This document shows positions 5,811-6,215 of a stretch of DNA of 6,215 bases, in pieces. Every line of letters begins with the position of its first letter. Position 1 is the first letter of the stretch. The notes under the pieces were generated by a model. It had not been told where the DNA came from. It did not search any database and saw only the letters and a list, made by a program, of their open reading frames with translations. The position numbers and the translations under genes were made by a program. Origin of the DNA: Flavobacteriales bacterium (GTDB lineage: Bacteria > Bacteroidota > Bacteroidia > Flavobacteriales > TMED113); the NCBI GenBank assembly GCA_002713285.1, contig PAVX01000044.1:27018-33232 (forward strand), in the 5' to 3' direction.

Positions 5811-6215
5811 TTAATACAGAAAAGAAAATGCAACATACGTGATTGTTTGATTTTGATTCAAAAATTTATTTTCATAGTATGTTTTAATATCTAATCGTTC
5901 ATCGTCATAATAATTATTATATACATCATGCATGGTTTTAAGAATTTTATAGGGTCCATTCTCTAATACACCTAAAGTATATCCATGCAAAAAAAGACTG
6001 TCTGTTTTTAAATTTATCACACCATTAAGCCTTAAGATAGATTTATATTTTGCAAGCATATTAACATGTGTAAGTCTTTTTTTTCTCCTTTTAAACTTTA
6101 TTTGTGGATCTGGAAAAGTAATCCATATTTCATGAACTTCATTTTCAGCAAAAATAGAAGATATATATTCTATCTGAGCACGAATAAAAAGAAGATTTTT
6201 TAACTTTTCTTTCTC
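5811..6215 (-). CDS. trmB: tRNA (guanine46-N7)-methyltransferase TrmB, N-terminus cut off by window
   Basis: TrmB uses S-adenosylmethionine to methylate N7 of guanine 46 in the tRNA variable loop. The reading frame is open from the window edge to the TAA at 5811–5813, giving 134 residues of the C-terminal part; the Met at 6059 is internal. The diagnostic stretch is FIRAQIEYISSIF, then the catalytic EIWITFPDPQIKFKRRKKRL (family WITFPDP…K..H.KRR), then THVNMLAKYKSIL, and near the end INLKTDSLFLHGYTLGVLE, matching the KTD…YT.EVL motif. The SAM-binding glycine loop lies beyond the window; the family is usually 210–240 residues. It precedes mrp by 39 bases on the same strand and may be the upstream member of the same transcript. 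Confidence 0.92.
   Translation of the reverse strand, partial: EKEKLKNLLFIRAQIEYISSIFAENEVHEIWITFPDPQIKFKRRKKRLTHVNMLAKYKSILRLNGVINLKTDSLFLHGYTLGVLENGPYKILKTMHDVYNNYYDDERLDIKTYYENKFLNQNQTITYVAFSFLY

Overview
The window is AT-rich DNA, probably from a flavobacterial member of the Bacteroidota and plausibly marine. The evidence is the gldB–gldC gliding-motility pair (a family known essentially only from Bacteroidota), a PorT/OMP_b-brl_2-like outer membrane barrel, a Bacteroidota-style Mrp that lacks the usual CxxC, mostly weak Shine-Dalgarno signals, and very tight gene packing. There are nine protein-coding genes plus one small translation signal and one weak regulatory candidate. Both window ends cut a gene: engB on the left and trmB on the right. 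No stretch over 300 bases lacks a gene; the longest gap is about 41 bases. I see no RNA genes, insertion sequences, CRISPR arrays or prophage genes.

Left half. The 3' two thirds of engB (ribosome-assembly GTPase) runs rightward and collides tail-to-tail, with a 9-base overlap, with the leftward pair gldB→gldC. GldB is diverged from the lipoprotein norm: it has an N-terminal membrane helix but no lipobox cysteine. A 41-base divergent gap separates gldB from a rightward pair, a small outer membrane beta-barrel gene and nadE (ammonia-dependent NAD synthetase), spaced 5 bases apart. As I recall, gldB, gldC, nadE and yihA/engB are also neighbours in Flavobacterium, so this is probably a conserved chromosomal block rather than an island.

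Right half. A leftward run trmB→mrp→nifU→fnr→fdx has gaps of 39, 14, 3 and 1 bases. It links an Mrp/NBP35 P-loop ATPase, a one-domain NifU/Nfu scaffold, a thioredoxin-reductase-like ferredoxin–NADP reductase and an adrenodoxin-type [2Fe-2S] ferredoxin. The four last genes read as one functional set: NADPH electrons pass through the reductase to the ferredoxin, beside two Fe–S carrier or assembly proteins. The run converges on nadE with a 4-base overlap.

Most of the window is recognisable core metabolism. The points worth a second look are the missing lipobox in GldB, the missing CxxC in an Mrp encoded beside an Nfu protein, the GTG-started ferredoxin whose ribosome binding site lies inside the end of fnr, and the unnamed barrel protein between gldB and nadE. 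I did not find strong evidence of a wholly new system.
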